Source of the DNA: CAYHHI01 sp964356335
GTDB taxonomy: Bacteria; Arandabacterota; Arandabacteria; Arandabacterales; Arandabacteraceae
Assembly (NCBI GenBank): GCA_964356335.1
Contig: CAYHHI010000020.1
Span: 1 to 54,440, forward strand
Direction of reading: 5' to 3'
DNA: 54,440 bases
Numbering within the stretch: the stretch's first letter is position 1; each line of letters opens with the position of its first letter. The translations under genes and the position numbers were made by a program. The notes under the pieces are model-generated. The model was not told the origin of the DNA. It ran no database searches and worked only from the letters and a program-made list of their open reading frames with translations. This document shows positions 16,664 through 26,700 of the stretch, piece after piece.

Positions 16664-17877
16664 GACCGCCGGTGAGGATCGCATTAACTCTGCTCGCACT
16701 TGCGGCGTGCGTCGCGTCCGCTTGTTCCAAGAAGGCACCTGATGAGGTTGTCTTCTGGCAATTTCAACCTCCCGAGATAATGTCGGAGCTCGTGAGCCAG
16801 TTTGAGCAAGAGAATCCCTCGATAAGAGTCAGAATGGAGACGCTCACGTGGCAGAGCGGCTATGAGAAGATCGTGATGGCCGTCTCCTCGGGAAGCCTGC
16901 CTGATCTGCTCGAGCTCGGTTCCACGTGGTTTCCCAAATTCGCAGGCGAGGGAGCAATCCAGGATGTCACAGAGGCGACCGCAGATCTATATCACGAACT
17001 GGTCATGTGGGACCTCGGCACCTACCAGGGAAGAAGATTCGGTATCCCCTGGCTGGTCGGCAGCCGTGTGCTCTTCTATAACAAGAGCCTCTTTGTGAAG
17101 AGCGGGCTTTCGCCCGACCGTCCGCCCCAGACCTGGAGTGATATGCTCGCCGCGGCGCGAAGCCTTCACAGGCCCAAGGAGGGCGTCTACGGCTTCGGCA
17201 TGAACGCGGGCGAACGGTATGTGCTCTTCAAGAAGTTTATGCCGTTTGCGTGGGGTAACGGCGGGACCGTCCTTGCCGGCGATCTCAAGACTTCGCAGAT
17301 CAATTCACCTCAGAACCTAGAAGCCCTAAAGTTCTATCTTTCCCTGAAACCTTACTCGCTGCTTGAACGCCAGGATATGATCGATGAGATGTTCAAGCAG
17401 GGTAAGATCGGCCTAATGGTCTCGGGGGGATGGAACTTGAAGCGTATTCCTGAGGACGCGCCCGATCTTGAGTACGGCGTCGCGCTGGTCCCCAAGCCCG
17501 ACGCTGGCGGCACGCACGCGTCGTTCGCAGGCGCCGAAATACTTGTCTTTCCTAAGGCCGCAAACCTCCAGTCCGCGATGAAACTTGCGAGGTTCCTGGT
17601 CTCCGCGCCCCATGCCCTGCGCATTGCCGGTGATGTTAAGAGCGTCCAACCGGCATCGAAGCAGGCCCTCGTTGACCCATACTATCAAGAACACCCAATG
17701 GAAAGGCTCCTGGCTGAGCAGTGCGAGACTTCGTTTTCTCCGCCGCCTACGCCTTCCTGGCAGGAGATCGAGGAGGTGATAAACGCGCGGCTCGAAGAGT
17801 GTCTTTATGACAAGATGTCACCTGAGGAAGCGCTTGCCCGGATAGATAAGGAGATCAATTCCATACTGGCGAAATGA
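16660..17877 (+). CDS. ABC transporter sugar-binding lipoprotein (family 1 extracellular solute-binding protein)
   Basis: 405 residues from TTG 16660, which overlaps the murQ stop (TTGA) and has GGGAG just before it. The open frame extends further upstream but only through the repeat-derived end of murQ. A signal peptide with a lipobox (LAAC or ASAC, then SKK) predicts a membrane-anchored binding protein. The body is MalE/UgpB-like: VVFWQFQPPEIMSELVSQFE, then GSLPDLLELGSTWFPKF, then IPWLVGSRVLFYNKSLF, and GKIGLMVSGGWNLK. Two permease genes follow with ATGA overlap. Flanked by MurQ and AnmK, the ligand is most likely MurNAc, anhydro-MurNAc or a muropeptide sugar; this is inference from context. 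Confidence 0.88.
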   Translation: MRPPVRIALTLLALAACVASACSKKAPDEVVFWQFQPPEIMSELVSQFEQENPSIRVRMETLTWQSGYEKIVMAVSSGSLPDLLELGSTWFPKFAGEGAIQDVTEATADLYHELVMWDLGTYQGRRFGIPWLVGSRVLFYNKSLFVKSGLSPDRPPQTWSDMLAAARSLHRPKEGVYGFGMNAGERYVLFKKFMPFAWGNGGTVLAGDLKTSQINSPQNLEALKFYLSLKPYSLLERQDMIDEMFKQGKIGLMVSGGWNLKRIPEDAPDLEYGVALVPKPDAGGTHASFAGAEILVFPKAANLQSAMKLARFLVSAPHALRIAGDVKSVQPASKQALVDPYYQEHPMERLLAEQCETSFSPPPTPSWQEIEEVINARLEECLYDKMSPEEALARIDKEINSILAK

Positions 17878-18740
17878 AACCCTCTAAGGAAAGAATAGGT
17901 TTTCTCATCCCGTGGTTCCTGTCTTTCGCACTTTTCTCCGCATATCCCATCCTCTTCTCTCTCGGCGTAAGCTTCACCGAATACAATCCCTTCCGGGGCG
18001 GGCTGGTCGGCTGGACCGGCATTCAGAACTACAGGCAGGTCTTCTCGGATCATCTCTTCTGGCGCTCGTTCGCAAATACAATTCTCTTCGTCGTTGGAAC
18101 AGTGCCCCCGACGGCGGTGCTGTCGCTCTTGCTGGCGCTTCTTCTGGATCGGGCAGGCAGGCTCAAAGGTATCTTGAGGACCGGCTATTTCATCCCATCG
18201 GTGGTGTCGCTTGCCGTGATCTCGCTGGTCTTCAAGTACATCTATTCCACGCAGGGCCCCTTGAACCTGATCGTCGGGCTCTTCGGCGGCAGCGGCAAAG
18301 AGTGGCTCCTTAATCCTCGCTATGCCCTCACTTCGATAATGGTGATGGACATATGGGAGAGCGTCGGCTACTACGCCATATTCTATCTGGCAGCTCTCCA
18401 GACCGTCCCGCGCGAGCTCTATGATGCTGCGAGAGTCGATGGCGCAGGGCGGTTTGCCCTTTTCCGGTCCGTGACACTGCCGTGGATAAAGCCCGTCGTC
18501 GTTTTCGTGGTCGTCGTAAATACCATCAGGGCTTTTCAGGTCTTTGTGGAAGTCGTGATCATGACACGAGGAGGACCGATGGGGAGCACGATGACCCTGG
18601 TCTATTACATGTACGAGAAGGCCTTTCTCCATATCAACATAGGCCAGGCAAGCGCCGTTGCATTTGTGGTTTTCGTGCTCATCATGATATTCGCTTTCGT
18701 CCAGGTTGGATTGCTTCGCAAACTCAGGACCTCCGTATGA
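17874..18740 (+). CDS. ABC sugar transporter permease, MalF/UgpA type
   Basis: 288 residues; ATG 17874 overlaps the previous stop (ATGA), which indicates translational coupling. Six membrane segments are predictable. The cytoplasmic EAA loop reads ELYDAARVDGAGRFALFRSVTLPWIKP and would contact the ATPase. No ATP-binding subunit is encoded in the cluster, so a shared MsmK/MalK-type ATPase elsewhere is expected, as is common for CUT1 transporters. Confidence 0.92.
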   Translation: MKPSKERIGFLIPWFLSFALFSAYPILFSLGVSFTEYNPFRGGLVGWTGIQNYRQVFSDHLFWRSFANTILFVVGTVPPTAVLSLLLALLLDRAGRLKGILRTGYFIPSVVSLAVISLVFKYIYSTQGPLNLIVGLFGGSGKEWLLNPRYALTSIMVMDIWESVGYYAIFYLAALQTVPRELYDAARVDGAGRFALFRSVTLPWIKPVVVFVVVVNTIRAFQVFVEVVIMTRGGPMGSTMTLVYYMYEKAFLHINIGQASAVAFVVFVLIMIFAFVQVGLLRKLRTSV

Positions 18741-18783
18741 GGAGCGGTGACACGATGCTGGTCTGCGGGAGAGGGGTCAGGCA

Positions 18784-19653
18784 TTGAATTCCCCTGACAC
18801 AATACCAAGCTCCAGGAGAGGTGGCAATCCAATCAGCGCCCCGAGAACAAGACCGGTCACCGTCGTACTCCTTATCTTGCTTCTCGTGAACCTCTTTCCG
18901 CTGCTGGTGATGCTCTCGATATCCGTAAAAGGTGGGGGAAGCACTTTCGGATCGTTGCGCGACCTGATTCCGCGCCAGGTGACGGCGGAGAACTATGCCG
19001 AGGTTCTCAGCAAAGGCCCGTTCGCAAGATATTTCTTCAACAGCACCCTGGTCGTGGTTCTCGTGGTCGCAGGCAACATCATCTTCGCATCGATGGCGGC
19101 TTATGCGATCGCGAGGAGCCCGCAGCGCCCGGCCGCAGCGATGCTCTTCCTCATCGTCTCAACGATGATGATCCCCAAGCACATCATGATGATACCGCTC
19201 TTCAGTCTGCTTCTCCGCATGAACATGATTGACACCTACTACGCGCTTGTCCTTCCGTTTCTCGTGGATGCCTTCAACGTGTTTTTCATCTACCAGTTCG
19301 TCAAGACCGTACCGAGGGAGATCGAGGAGGCTGCCACGATCGACGGCGCCGGAATGTGGAAGACATTCACAAGGGTCATCTTCCCAATCCTGAAGCCGGC
19401 CCTCGTTGTGACTTCGGTAAACACCTTCCTTGTGAACTGGAACTCTTTCCTCCTGCCCTTTGTGCTCACCAATTCCGACCGCATCCGCACGCTTCCGGTG
19501 GGGCTGGCGATTCTCTCTCAGGGCGAACACAGCGTTGACTGGGGGCTCCTGATGGCGGGCTCCACGCTTGCTGCGATACCGACCGTGGTGGCGTTTGCCT
19601 TCTTCCAGAGGCACATCGTGAGGGGTCTTACGGAAGGGGCGGTGAGAGGATGA
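18784..19653 (+). CDS. ABC sugar transporter permease, MalG/UgpE type
   Basis: 289 residues from TTG 18784, preceded by GAGAGGGG. The N-terminal tail is cytoplasmic, followed by six membrane segments. The EAA loop is EIEEAATIDGAGMWKTFTRVIFPILKP. It pairs with the MalF-type permease immediately upstream to form the heterodimeric channel for the binding protein at 16660. Confidence 0.9.
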   Translation: MNSPDTIPSSRRGGNPISAPRTRPVTVVLLILLLVNLFPLLVMLSISVKGGGSTFGSLRDLIPRQVTAENYAEVLSKGPFARYFFNSTLVVVLVVAGNIIFASMAAYAIARSPQRPAAAMLFLIVSTMMIPKHIMMIPLFSLLLRMNMIDTYYALVLPFLVDAFNVFFIYQFVKTVPREIEEAATIDGAGMWKTFTRVIFPILKPALVVTSVNTFLVNWNSFLLPFVLTNSDRIRTLPVGLAILSQGEHSVDWGLLMAGSTLAAIPTVVAFAFFQRHIVRGLTEGAVRG

Positions 19654-19807
19654 TGAGGGCAAGTCCATCAAGAGCGATGGCAGGTCCCTATCAATCCGGG
19701 TTGTCGCCATGGTCCATGTGGGGAGATCCCAAATGTGAATGCAGCCCGAGAGGGAAGAGGGTCGAGGCAGTACCGAAGGTGGAAGAGAATTGAGTGAGAG
19801 GCCGGGA

Positions 19808-21133
19808 ATGATAGGTGGCGTGAAGATCGCAAAGCCGAGTAAGGGCAGGAGAGGACTGGTGGCATGTGGTCTGATGTCCGGCACTTCGCGAGACGGCATC
19901 GATGTCGCCTTTGTTGAGATCGGCGGCAGGTTTCCATACAGCACCATCCGCCTCCTACACGCTGAGACCATCCCCTATCCCGGTTGGCTTCGCAAAATGC
20001 TCATGCTTCCTCCATCACGTCTTACAGCTCAGGATGTGGCCTCGCTCGACTTTGCAGTCGGGAAACTCTTCGGGCTTGCGGTCTTGAAGGCCCTTCGGCA
20101 CGCCGGCTTGGAGCGGGACGATATAGATGTCATCGGCTCGCACGGCCAGACTCTGCTTCACATGCCCAGGGGTGTGCGTATCGGCAACCAGGTGGTCAGG
20201 TCAACTCTCCAGGTGGGACACGGAGCCGTGATCGCCGAGGCTACGGGCATCACGACCGTCTCAGATCTCAGGTCTGCCGACATAGCGGTAGGCGGTGAGG
20301 GCGCGCCGCTTGTGCCCATCTTTGATTACGCGGTGCTTCGCTCGCGGCCAAAATCGAGAGTTGCCCTCAACATCGGTGGTATTGCCAATCTGACCGCGAT
20401 TCCGAGGGATGGCATGCTCCGTTCGATGACGAGTTTCGACACCGGCCCAGGCAACTGCATGATAGATACCGCCGTGAGGCTCTTGACGGGAGGCAGGCGC
20501 GGCTACGACAGGGACGGAGAAGTTGCATCTCGGGGGACGCCCGACACTCGTGAACTGGAGAGGATTCTCTCCCATCCTTACTTCAAGAGGAAACCTCCCA
20601 AGTCCACAGGCTGGGAGGAATTCGGTGAGGATCTCACGCGCCGGGTCGTGGGGAGAATGAAGCGAAGAAACCTGAGAAAGAAGGTGATCGTGAGGACCAT
20701 TACCGAAGTCGTGTGCGAGTCGATAGGGAGAGCCATCGAGGATTTTGTCGTGCCTTTGATGCGTCCGGACGAGGTCATTGTGACCGGTGGGGGCAGCAAG
20801 AACCGCTTCCTCATGAAGAGACTGAGCTGTCGGCTAAGGAAGATATCCCCCAGCATAGTGGTCGGCCCAGGCGAGGCCTTCGGCATCAATTCAGATGCCA
20901 AAGAGGCCTGCGCCTTCGCCTACCTCGCCTACCTGTGCGTCAGACGAATTCCTGCCAACGTAGTGTCGCTGAACGCCGGCCTCAAGCCCGCCGTCCTCGG
21001 CGCCATATACCCCGCTTATACCCAGATCGGGACGATTGACTCGGGGCTGCGAGGTCGCAGGCGCCGGCATTTCTCCCTGCTCCGTGATCCATTGCGGCGG
21101 GGTTGCCATGATGGCCGAGGCCCTCTGGGTTGA
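19808..21133 (+). CDS. anmK: Anhydro-N-acetylmuramic acid kinase
   Basis: 441 residues from ATG 19808, with GAGAGG upstream; the frame is open further upstream, but similarity starts near here. AnmK hydrolyses the 1,6-anhydro bond of anhMurNAc while phosphorylating it, giving MurNAc-6-P, the substrate of MurQ. Motifs seen: GLMSGTSRDGIDVAFVE at the N-terminus, DVIGSHGQTLLHMP, GGIANLTAI, DTGPGNCMIDTAVR and the ATP-binding VTGGGSKNRFLMKRL. The ends are longer than in the roughly 370-residue E. coli enzyme; the last 40 Arg-rich residues are probably not part of the fold. With murQ and the ABC genes this completes a route from external or recycled anhMurNAc to GlcNAc-6-P. Confidence 0.93.
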   Translation: MIGGVKIAKPSKGRRGLVACGLMSGTSRDGIDVAFVEIGGRFPYSTIRLLHAETIPYPGWLRKMLMLPPSRLTAQDVASLDFAVGKLFGLAVLKALRHAGLERDDIDVIGSHGQTLLHMPRGVRIGNQVVRSTLQVGHGAVIAEATGITTVSDLRSADIAVGGEGAPLVPIFDYAVLRSRPKSRVALNIGGIANLTAIPRDGMLRSMTSFDTGPGNCMIDTAVRLLTGGRRGYDRDGEVASRGTPDTRELERILSHPYFKRKPPKSTGWEEFGEDLTRRVVGRMKRRNLRKKVIVRTITEVVCESIGRAIEDFVVPLMRPDEVIVTGGGSKNRFLMKRLSCRLRKISPSIVVGPGEAFGINSDAKEACAFAYLAYLCVRRIPANVVSLNAGLKPAVLGAIYPAYTQIGTIDSGLRGRRRRHFSLLRDPLRRGCHDGRGPLG

Positions 21134-21155
21134 CTCCAGCACCGCCAGTTAAGTG

Positions 21156-21184
21156 TTGACACCCGCCGATTGCTCTGATATCTT
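21156..21184 (+). promoter_or_regulatory. Promoter of tRNA-Asp
   Basis: TTGACA (21156-21161), a 17-base spacer, TATCTT (21179-21184). The predicted start is near 21191, about 22 bases before the mature tRNA. Confidence 0.75.
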
Positions 21185-21212
21185 CAAATCTGGAGTCAGA
21201 GTTCAATTAGGC

Positions 21213-21290
21213 GGGGTCGTGGTGCAGCTTGGTTAGCACACTGGCCTGTCAAGCCAGAGGTCGCGGGTTCGAGCCCCGTCGACCCCGCCA
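21213..21290 (+). tRNA. tRNA-Asp (anticodon GTC)
   Basis: A full cloverleaf of 78 bases with encoded CCA. Acceptor GGGGTCG/CGACCCC with discriminator G; D-stem GTGC/GCAC; anticodon stem CTGGC/GCCAG with loop CTGTCAA; T-arm GCGGG-TTCGAGC-CCCGT. Confidence 0.97.
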
Positions 21291-21299
21291 TTACGCAAA

Positions 21300-21330
21300 G
21301 GGCCCTCTTACCGAGGGCTCTTCGGCTTTT
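21300..21330 (+). terminator. Probable terminator after tRNA-Asp
   Basis: GGGCCCTC, loop TTACC, GAGGGCTC (one G-U pair), followed by TTCGGCTTTT. The T-tract is imperfect. Confidence 0.6.
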
Positions 21331-21345
21331 CTCCTCCGTTTTCGC

Positions 21346-21375
21346 TTGCCTCCGGCACACTCACGTGCTTAATTT
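21346..21375 (+). promoter_or_regulatory. Candidate promoter of the efflux operon
   Basis: TTGCCT (21346-21351), an 18-base spacer, TAATTT (21370-21375); TATGAT at 21375-21380 is an alternative -10. Confidence 0.4.
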
Positions 21376-21390
21376 ATGATTCAAGTTAAT

Positions 21391-21418
21391 ATGCGCACTT
21401 TCCCATGCGCACTTTCCC
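21391..21418 (+). repeat. Perfect 14-base tandem repeat upstream of the efflux operon
   Basis: ATGCGCACTTTCCC occurs twice head-to-tail (21391-21404, 21405-21418), just downstream of the candidate promoter and 33 bases before the tolC-like start codon. Its position suits a direct-repeat operator, but it may also be slippage. Confidence 0.6.
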
Positions 21419-21451
21419 TTACGGGCTTCACTTCGCGGAGGTGAGTAGAGA

Positions 21452-22780
21452 GTGAAAGGGCTCGTCAACCTGACATTGGCTATAGGGCTCCTCACTTTAG
21501 TATTGCCTCGTCCAACCCTTGCCCGCGAGATGACTCTCGCTGATTGCATTTCCACAGCGCTTGAGGCCAATAGGGGCATTCTTGATGCAAGAGAGACGCT
21601 CGCCCAGGCGCGCAGTGGTATCTCTGAGGCCAGGTCCGGGTTCATGCCCAGTCTGGCGTTTTCCGGCAGTTACAATTTCGTCGAGAAGACCCAGAAGATC
21701 ACTTTCCCGGGTGCGCCCCGGCCTGTTGAGATAGACTTCACCAAGGACTATTCCATGCAGCTCGCGCTCTCCCAGCCGGTCTACACGGGCGGGAGGCTTT
21801 CGAGCTCCTACAGGATTTCCAACTACTCGCGCGAGATCGCCCAGGCCGATCTCGAGCGCCAGCAAGCCGACGTGGCACTTTCGGTGATAAGGGTTTTCTA
21901 TTCCCTCCTGCTTGCCAAAGAGTCCGTCAGGGTTGCCGAGGAAGCTATAAAGACTGCCGAGGAATTCCTCCGCGTAGTCGAGGCCCGCTACAAGGTGGGT
22001 GAGGCCTCGAGTTTCGAGGTGATGCGTGCCGAGGTCGAAGTCAGCAACTTAAAGCCCGCGCTGATAGGTGCGAAGAACGGCGTGGCCTTAAGCGAGCTTG
22101 CTCTTAAGAATGCGATGAGCATGAAAGCCGACCAGGAAGTCACATTTGTCGGCACATTTGACGACAAGGTGCTCGAAGTGGGTATTCCCGACGCCATCAG
22201 CAGGGCTGGTGCTAACCGGCCCGAGCTCAGGATGCTCAAGATCCGGGCCGAGATTGCCGGCGAGGGCCTGAGGCTTTCGAAGGCCGGCAGGCTCCCCACC
22301 GTGGCCGTCACTGCCTACTATGATTTCCTGTCCAACGACCTCTCATTTGAAAGCGACCGGTGGGATAAGACTTATAGTGGTTATCTCGTGATGAGCCTTC
22401 CCATTTTCGATGGGCTCAAGACCAAATCGCAGATATCCAGATCCCTTTCCGAGATCAAACAGGCGGAGATAGCACTGGCTAACGTCCAGGACGGAGTTGA
22501 GCTAGAGGTACGAAGCGCCATCCTCGATCTCGAGGCAGCCTTTGAGGGCCTGAGATCACAGGAAAAGAACGTAGAGATGGCTCAGGAGGGCTTGAAGATA
22601 GCTAACGACAGGTATGTCCAGGGGGTCGCAACCAATCTCGAGGTGATGGATGCACAGCTTGCCGTCACCAGGGCCAAGAACTATCGGCTTCAAGCACTTC
22701 ACGACATGAATCTCGCTTCGGCTACCCTCAGGCGTGCGATGGGTGTTCTCCTGGACGATTACAAACGACCTCAAGAATAG
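21452..22780 (+). CDS. TolC-family outer-membrane efflux protein
   Basis: 442 residues from GTG 21452, behind GGAGGTGAG. A signal peptide ends near LARE. The two internally repeated helical hairpin regions of the TolC/OEP family are visible (LADCISTALEANRGILDARETLAQA...; later NRPELRMLKIRAEIAGEGLRLSKAGRLP and TNLEVMDAQLAVTRAKNYRLQALHDM). It forms the trimeric outer-membrane duct of a tripartite pump. The adaptor and RND genes follow directly in the same orientation, so the three make one operon. Confidence 0.93.
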   Translation: MKGLVNLTLAIGLLTLVLPRPTLAREMTLADCISTALEANRGILDARETLAQARSGISEARSGFMPSLAFSGSYNFVEKTQKITFPGAPRPVEIDFTKDYSMQLALSQPVYTGGRLSSSYRISNYSREIAQADLERQQADVALSVIRVFYSLLLAKESVRVAEEAIKTAEEFLRVVEARYKVGEASSFEVMRAEVEVSNLKPALIGAKNGVALSELALKNAMSMKADQEVTFVGTFDDKVLEVGIPDAISRAGANRPELRMLKIRAEIAGEGLRLSKAGRLPTVAVTAYYDFLSNDLSFESDRWDKTYSGYLVMSLPIFDGLKTKSQISRSLSEIKQAEIALANVQDGVELEVRSAILDLEAAFEGLRSQEKNVEMAQEGLKIANDRYVQGVATNLEVMDAQLAVTRAKNYRLQALHDMNLASATLRRAMGVLLDDYKRPQE

Positions 22781-22790
22781 GAGCTCGGTT

Positions 22791-23732
22791 ATGAGACGGG
22801 CATTGCTCGTGGGTGGTGTGATAGCAGTTATCGTCGTCGCCGTGTACTTCTTCAGGATCTCGGCGATACAGAAGGCCAGAAACGACAGAGCTGCCAAGAT
22901 GAAGGCCATCGAGACTGAGACAGTGATCCCGGTGCGAGTCACCCCTGTGACAACGGGCGAAGTTGAGAAGGTCCTAAGGTATACGGGTACGGTCGAATCT
23001 GCCGAGCGAGTCGATGTGTACTCCAAGATCGCCGGCAGGATCGTTTCCATGAAGGTAAGAGAAGGCGATGCTGTCGCCAAGGACGAGCCGATTGCGGTCG
23101 TCGACCCGGAAGTCACGGGGCAGAAGTTCGAGCCCTTCGAGATCACGGCCCCGCTCACAGGCAAGATCTCGGACATTCTCCTTGATCCGGGAGCTTTCGT
23201 CACCCAGATGATGCCTATCATCGAGATAATCAATGATACTTCAGTCAAAGTGACAATCAACGTACTAGAGAAGGACTACCATCTGGTCGGCAAAGGCACG
23301 CCCGTCAGGATCGAGTTTGATGCACTCCCCGGCAAAGTCAGGACCGCAAGCATTACCAACAGGAGCCCGGTCGTTGATCGCATGACGGGGACCGCCAAGG
23401 CGGAAGTCAACCTGGCGAACCAGGATGGCATGCTCAAGACAGGTATGTTCGCACGGGTGCAGGTTGTGGTAGAGACTCACAGGGATGCGATCATCGTGCC
23501 TCGCGAGGCAACTGTGAGTGAGGTGCTCGCGGGGTTCGATGTCGCGGTTCGAGCAACCGTTTTTGTCGTCAGTGGCGACCGCGCCCAGGAGCGGCAAGTG
23601 AAAATCGGACTTGCCAGCACGACATACTACGAAGTGTTGGAGGGCCTCACGCCCGGCGAGATGGTGGTTGTGGCCGGCCAGAATCTCCTTCGGGACGGCA
23701 CCAGAGTCAGTATCTCCAGTTCGGGAACGTAA
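22791..23732 (+). CDS. RND efflux periplasmic adaptor (membrane fusion protein)
   Basis: 313 residues from ATG 22791 (GGAG at 8 bases upstream), 10 bases after the tolC-like stop. An N-terminal membrane anchor (ALLVGGVIAVIVVAVYFF) is followed by the beta-barrel/lipoyl layout of HlyD/AcrA proteins. The lipoyl halves show as VESAERVDVYSKIAGRIVSMKVREGDAV and ITAPLTGKISDILLDPGAFV; the helical hairpin between them is unusually short or absent. The C-terminal part has VPREATV and LTPGEMVVVAGQNLLRDGT. It bridges the RND pump and the TolC-like duct. Confidence 0.92.
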   Translation: MRRALLVGGVIAVIVVAVYFFRISAIQKARNDRAAKMKAIETETVIPVRVTPVTTGEVEKVLRYTGTVESAERVDVYSKIAGRIVSMKVREGDAVAKDEPIAVVDPEVTGQKFEPFEITAPLTGKISDILLDPGAFVTQMMPIIEIINDTSVKVTINVLEKDYHLVGKGTPVRIEFDALPGKVRTASITNRSPVVDRMTGTAKAEVNLANQDGMLKTGMFARVQVVVETHRDAIIVPREATVSEVLAGFDVAVRATVFVVSGDRAQERQVKIGLASTTYYEVLEGLTPGEMVVVAGQNLLRDGTRVSISSSGT

Positions 23733-23744
23733 AGGAGCGGGGGG

Positions 23745-26700
23745 ATGGGACTTCCTAGCCTTTCCACGAATAGACCCGTCGCGTTCTTGATGCTTTACAT
23801 CGCGATCGTTGGGATCGGGCTGGTGAGTATCGCCGGCCTGAGCATCGATCTCTATCCTGATATCTCTTTCCCGACGGTCCTGGTAGTGACCACCTACGAA
23901 GGCGTTTCCCCGGAGGACATCGAGACACTCATCACCAAGCCGATCGAGGAAACCGTCGCCGCAGTTGAAGATGTCGATGAGGTTGTGTCCTCTTCGAGGG
24001 AAGGTGTCTCGGTCGTCAATGTCAAGTTCAAGTGGGGAAAGGACATGGATATCGCCTCAATGGATGTGAGGGAGGCGGTGGACATGGTCAAGACCTATCT
24101 TCCCGATGATGCATCTGATCCCTTCATGTTCAAGTTTTCTTCATCCGCGATGCCGATTCTCTTTCTTGCAGTCACCGGCGACTATCCTCTGGCGGAACTC
24201 CGCAAGATCTCCGAGGACGAGCTCGAGCCAAGGCTCGAACGCATAAAGGGGGTGGCGAGTGTCTATACTCAGGGCGGACAGAATAGGGAAATCCACGTCT
24301 ATGCCGACGATGAGAAACTCAAAGCCTATCGCCTGACGCTTGACCAGCTGGTTTACGCCCTGCAGATGGAGAACGTCCGTGTTCCGGGCGGTAAGATCGA
24401 GCAGGGACGAAGTGACTTCCTCGTACGAACCACGGGCGAGTTCACCTCCGTATCCGATATCAGCAACGTCGTCGTGACCCGCCTGGAAGGCACACCCGTC
24501 TATCTGAGAGATGTTGCCAGGGTTGAAGATGCCTTTGAGGATAGGGTTGAAGAGCTGCGCGTGGGCGGTACCCCCGGCGTGATGGTGATGATTCAGAAAC
24601 AATCGACTGCGAACACGGTTCAGGTCTCCGATCGGGTCAAGGCTGACCTCCCGAGGATTGAGAGATTGTTGGGAGTCAAGGTTCTCCCCGTCATGGATTC
24701 CGCGAAATACATAAAGCAATCTATAGGCAACCTGAAGAGCGCAGCCTGGCAGGGGGCGATACTCGCGATCGTCGTGCTCTTCCTTTTCCTGCGCAACATA
24801 CCGTCAACCCTGATCATTGCCACGTCTATCCCCCTGTCCCTGATCGCCACCTTGATAGTGATGCGCTTCGCCAATGTGACTCTTAACATGATCTCCATGG
24901 GTGGACTTGTTCTTGGGATCGGCATGCTTGTGGACAACTCCATCGTGGTGCTTGAGAATGTCTTCAGGCATGGCGAACGGGGACTAACGAGGAAGGAAGC
25001 GGCGGTCACCGGAGCCGGCGAGGTGACCAATGCCATCACAGCATCGACGCTCACAACCGTTGCGGTCTTTCTCCCTGTGGTGTTTGTGCCCGGCATAGCC
25101 GGAATACTCTTCAGGGACATGGCCTTGACGGTCGTGTTCTCTCTGATGTGTTCCCTCTTCGTAGCCTTGACGCTGATTCCTCTTATTGCCTCAAAGACGC
25201 TCAAAATAGAGAGGAAGGAGCGCCCGAAGACGGTCGCCAAAGCAGTTGGTGCATACGAACGCCTGCTTCGCTGGGCTCTCGCTCACAAGAAAGCGACGAT
25301 CGCAATCGCCGCAAGCCTGCTCGCGATAAGTATAGGTCTCATTCCGTATATCGGTGTCGAGTTCACTCCTGCGAGTGAGCCCGGTGAGTTCGCCATTACG
25401 GTTGAGACGCCTGTGGGCAGCAGGCTGGAAGTCACGGAAAAGGCAGTCAACGAGGTCGAACAAATCACGAGAGAAGAGGTTCCAGAGCTGGACCAGATCT
25501 TCGCAAGGATTGGGCAGGGACGGGGTTTTGCAGCTATCTTCACCGGTGCTGGAAGTCATATAGGCACCGTAAGATTCATGGTCAAGCCGCTGAACCAGAG
25601 GAAAAGGAATGACGAGGAGATACGACTTGCATTGAAGGCACCCATGTCCAAGGTACCAGGTGCCAAGGTTTACTTCGAGGCCAATCCGTTTGAAGAGATG
25701 ATGTTTGGTGGGGCAAGGCTTGCGGTCGAGATCTATGGAAACGACCTCGAGACCGGGAAGAATCTCGCGGAAGAGGTCAGGCATCTCACAGAGGAAATAC
25801 AGGGGACCGCTGATGTGCGGATCAGCAGAGCCGAGGGCAAACCGGAGGCGCGCATCATAATCGATCGTGAAAGGGCGGCGCGCTTTGGCCTCAGCGTGAG
25901 CAGCATAGCCAATTCGATTCAGACGGCGATTCTCGGCAGCATTGCCGGATTCTACCGAGAAGGCGGCAAGGAATACAATATCAGGGTAAGATTGCCGGAA
26001 GAGCGAAGGCAATCGCTCAATGAGGTGCTTGACCTGCTCGTGCCGACACCGACGGGCAACTCGTTGCCTTTGGCGTCAGTGGCAAGAATGGATTTGGTGC
26101 AGGGTCCCGTCGAGATCGAGCGCAAGGGGCAGCAGCGCATCGTCACGGTGACGGGCAACCTCACGGGTGAGCGGCCTCTTGGCGCCGTCGTGAGTGAGTT
26201 AAGGCAGAAGATCTCGAGCCTCCGGGTGCCGCCCGACTTCTCAGTCGAGATAGCCGGCGAGGCCCAGGAAGTCACCAAGTCCTTCAGATGGCTTGGACTG
26301 GCACTGGTCGGTGCAGTCTTTCTGGTTTACATGGTGATGGCCGCCCAGTACGAATCGCTTCTCCATCCATTTGTCATAATGTTCACGCTCCCGCTTTGTT
26401 TCATAGGAGTCGCCTGGACGCTGTTCCTCACCGGAACGACCCTGAGCGTGAACTCCATGATCGGTGTCATAGTCTTGGTGGGCATAGTGGTCAACAATGC
26501 CATTCTTCTGGTTGACTATACAAACGTCTTGAGGGGAAGGGGCTTCGATCTCGAAGATGCGGTTGTGACGGCCACCAGGACCCGAACGCGCCCCATACTG
26601 ATGACCGCATTGACCACCATGCTTGGCATGTTTCCCATGGCCCTGGGTCTGGGAGAAGGGTCCGAGCTTAACTACCCTCTTGCCAGGGCGGTGGTAGGCG

